From NCBI GenBank assembly GCA_934675585.1, contig CAKUQY010000009.1, forward strand, positions 1 through 64,000: a DNA stretch of 64,000 bases, written 5' to 3'. The DNA comes from an uncultured Opitutales bacterium. GTDB taxonomy: Bacteria; Verrucomicrobiota; Verrucomicrobiia; Opitutales; UBA953. A program made the translations under genes and the position numbers. The notes below the pieces were generated by a model. The model had not been told where the DNA came from. It did not search any database and saw only the letters and a list, made by a program, of their open reading frames with translations. Shown piece after piece: positions 62,760-64,000 of the stretch; position 1 is the first letter of the stretch; each line of letters opens with the position of its first letter.

Positions 62760-62936
62760 GCGCGCTTTGAAGCCGTTCCCGCGATGATTAGCAGTGCCGC
62801 GCCGAATGCCGTTCCCGCCGCGCGTATTTTCGCCAAACAGTGCGTTAAAAAAACCGTAAAATATTCGCTTCTCATGGCGCTCATTGTATTATTTTTTTGC
62901 CTGTTTCGCGAACGTTTTTTTGGGCGTTGCTGTCGT

Positions 62937-62965
62937 TTGCGGGAACGTTTTTTTGCTGTTATAAT
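62937..62965 (+). promoter_or_regulatory. Promoter of the S9 peptidase gene, -35 from the repeated word
   Basis: TTGCGG (62937-62942, part of TTGCGGGAACG), a 17 bp spacer and TATAAT (62960-62965) end 7 nt before the ATG at 62973. Confidence 0.6.
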
Positions 62966-62972
62966 TTGCTGT

Positions 62973-64000
62973 ATGAACAGATTTTTTATTACCCTCGCGT
63001 TAACATTGGCTCCGTTTGCGGCGTTTGCCGAAGACGTATCAAAATCTGCGGATTCGTCGCCAGTCGCCGTTCCCGCCGACAAAGCCGTTCCCGCCAAAAA
63101 TACGGCTGAAAAAAAACAGACAAAAATTGTTTTGGCGGCGGAATCCTGCGAAGCTTCGAAGCCACTCTCGTTGTTTCGCGCGGCGTTTGTTGACGAGGGA
63201 AATCTGGACGGCAAAAAATACAGCGACGACGAGATTTTGAACGAGGAAATTATCGACAAAGAATTTTCGGCGGGAACGTCTTCTGCGACGGCCGTCGGCG
63301 AATGGATCGTTCCCGTGAAAGACGTTCCCGCCGCGCAGAGAAATTATTTTCGCGTTTACCGTTTCCGCGTGGCGTCGGACATTTTTGCGAAGGCGAAAAT
63401 CCGCGTGAAATCTCCGCAGAAAGCTCAGATTTTTATTGAGGATAAATTTATCGCGAACAAACTGACCGCGGAAGATTCGTTTGAAAAATCGGGCGAATTG
63501 CTCGCGGATCTCACGCTTGAAACGCGTAGCTACGATATTTACGTGAAAACGCTGGCGGGAGAAAACGCGAAGATTCCAGAGGGAATTTGCGTTGAAGTCG
63601 AAACTGAAAAAGGCATTGAAAAAACGGGATTGCGCTTTTTGAAAAACGGCGAAAAGCGTTCCCTGAACCTGGCGGATTTTAACGAAGGGCGGCGCATTGC
63701 CGATAGCGCGCTTTCCCCGAACGGAAAATATTTGATGGCGAAATATTCATCGATGCAGCCCGACGGCTCGCGCTTGTGGGATTTTGAGGTGCGCGATTTG
63801 AAAACGGGAAAAATCGTTTACGCGGCGGCGGGAACGCCCGCGGCTTGGATGCCCAATGGCGCGCGCTTGTATTGGTCGGCGGTTTCCGGCGAGCGCAAAT
63901 CGTATTACGAATACAATCTTGAAACGCAGACGCGTCGAGTTTTGGCGGAAAATTTGCCGAACGCAAATTGCGAATACGTCTGGCTGCCCGATGAATCTGG
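62973..64000 (+). CDS. Secreted S9 (prolyl oligopeptidase/DPP-IV-like) peptidase, 3' end off the window
   Basis: The frame is open from ATG 62973 to the window edge (342 codons and continuing). It has a signal peptide (MNRFFITLALTLAPFAAFAE), a Pro/Ala/Lys-rich spacer with Val-Pro-Ala units from the repeated word (about 28-50), a beta-rich region, and then beta-propeller-like repeats: ADSALSPNGKYLMAKYSS, LWDFEVRDLKTGKIV, AAWMPNGARLYWSAV. These are typical of the N-terminal propeller of S9 peptidases or WD40-like PD40 repeats. The catalytic Ser domain, if any, lies beyond the window, so the peptidase call is provisional. Confidence 0.6.
   Translation, partial: MNRFFITLALTLAPFAAFAEDVSKSADSSPVAVPADKAVPAKNTAEKKQTKIVLAAESCEASKPLSLFRAAFVDEGNLDGKKYSDDEILNEEIIDKEFSAGTSSATAVGEWIVPVKDVPAAQRNYFRVYRFRVASDIFAKAKIRVKSPQKAQIFIEDKFIANKLTAEDSFEKSGELLADLTLETRSYDIYVKTLAGENAKIPEGICVEVETEKGIEKTGLRFLKNGEKRSLNLADFNEGRRIADSALSPNGKYLMAKYSSMQPDGSRLWDFEVRDLKTGKIVYAAAGTPAAWMPNGARLYWSAVSGERKSYYEYNLETQTRRVLAENLPNANCEYVWLPDES

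Overview
The window is one contig from a bacterium with moderate GC (by eye in the mid-40s percent) and dense, mostly co-oriented operons. The gene set suggests a Gram-negative, probably strictly fermentative member of the PVC superphylum, most likely a Verrucomicrobiota (Opitutales-like) lineage. It includes sufBD, an RND adaptor with TolC, an LptF/G permease, a LolA-like protein, a secreted sulfatase, an L-fucose operon and a carbohydrate-binding-like protein with a histone-like tail. This taxonomic call is inference from gene families, not from a search. Most genes lack a Shine-Dalgarno sequence, and many have a TATAAT-type -10 box only 6-10 nt before the ATG, so leaderless mRNAs look common.

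The dominant feature is a very frequent 8-10 bp word, (G)CGGGAACG(C) / (G)CGTTCCCG(C). I counted roughly 40 copies of its GGGAAC core (both strands) in the first 5.2 kb, about 7-8 per kb. It occurs in all reading frames, on both strands, in coding and intergenic DNA, inside rnpB, in promoter spacers and as -35 elements in a fixed register. Paired in inverse orientation it forms the stems of several terminators. It is thinner in strongly conserved or highly expressed genes (pgk, tpiA, dnaK, gyrB, glgB) and almost absent from one high-GC block. It resembles cyanobacterial HIP1 and the DNA uptake sequences of Neisseria and Pasteurellaceae, but I do not recognise this word as a described one.

Layout: 0.1-4.8 kb sufB-sufD-mtaD-like-rlmN; 5.2-7.8 kb (minus) unknown gene-pgk-tpiA; 7.9-10 kb a DsbD with rearranged domains; 10-10.7 kb remnants of two surface-polysaccharide genes; 10.8-12.9 kb tRNA-Lys and dnaK (minus); 13.1-18.9 kb a beta-CASP nuclease, DUF192, an oxidoreductase, the DUF2157/GDYXXLXY pair and a CAT-like acetyltransferase; 19-24.8 kb tRNA-Gln, hisS, aroB, an AsmA-like protein and mutL; 24.8-27.2 kb (minus) an SGNH/MBOAT O-acylation pair; 27.5-30.2 kb (minus) a TolC/adaptor efflux pair; 30.5-33.1 kb the histone-tail protein and sulfatase; 33.3-39.7 kb divergent holA and gyrB-gyrA; 39.9-41.6 kb nadK and a LolA-like gene; 41.6-42.5 kb a helicase gene cut off by a defective ISL3-family element; 42.6-45.1 kb a bS22-like mini-protein, a ThiE-like protein, GT9, tRNA-Val and rnpB; 45.3-54.6 kb glgB, parA, lptF/G, dnaG, rpoD, xseB, pyrF; 55-59.7 kb fucK, a MjaI-like restriction-modification pair, fucA and fucU.

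From about 59.73 to 62.31 kb the sequence changes abruptly to very high GC with a strong Shine-Dalgarno and almost no copies of the repeated word. It carries pyrG and a truncated glmS whose catalytic Cys codon reads Tyr, and it stops mid-gene against a glycoside hydrolase fragment on the other strand. This is either a mis-assembly (most likely if this is a metagenome bin) or a recent insertion. The window ends inside a secreted S9-type peptidase gene.
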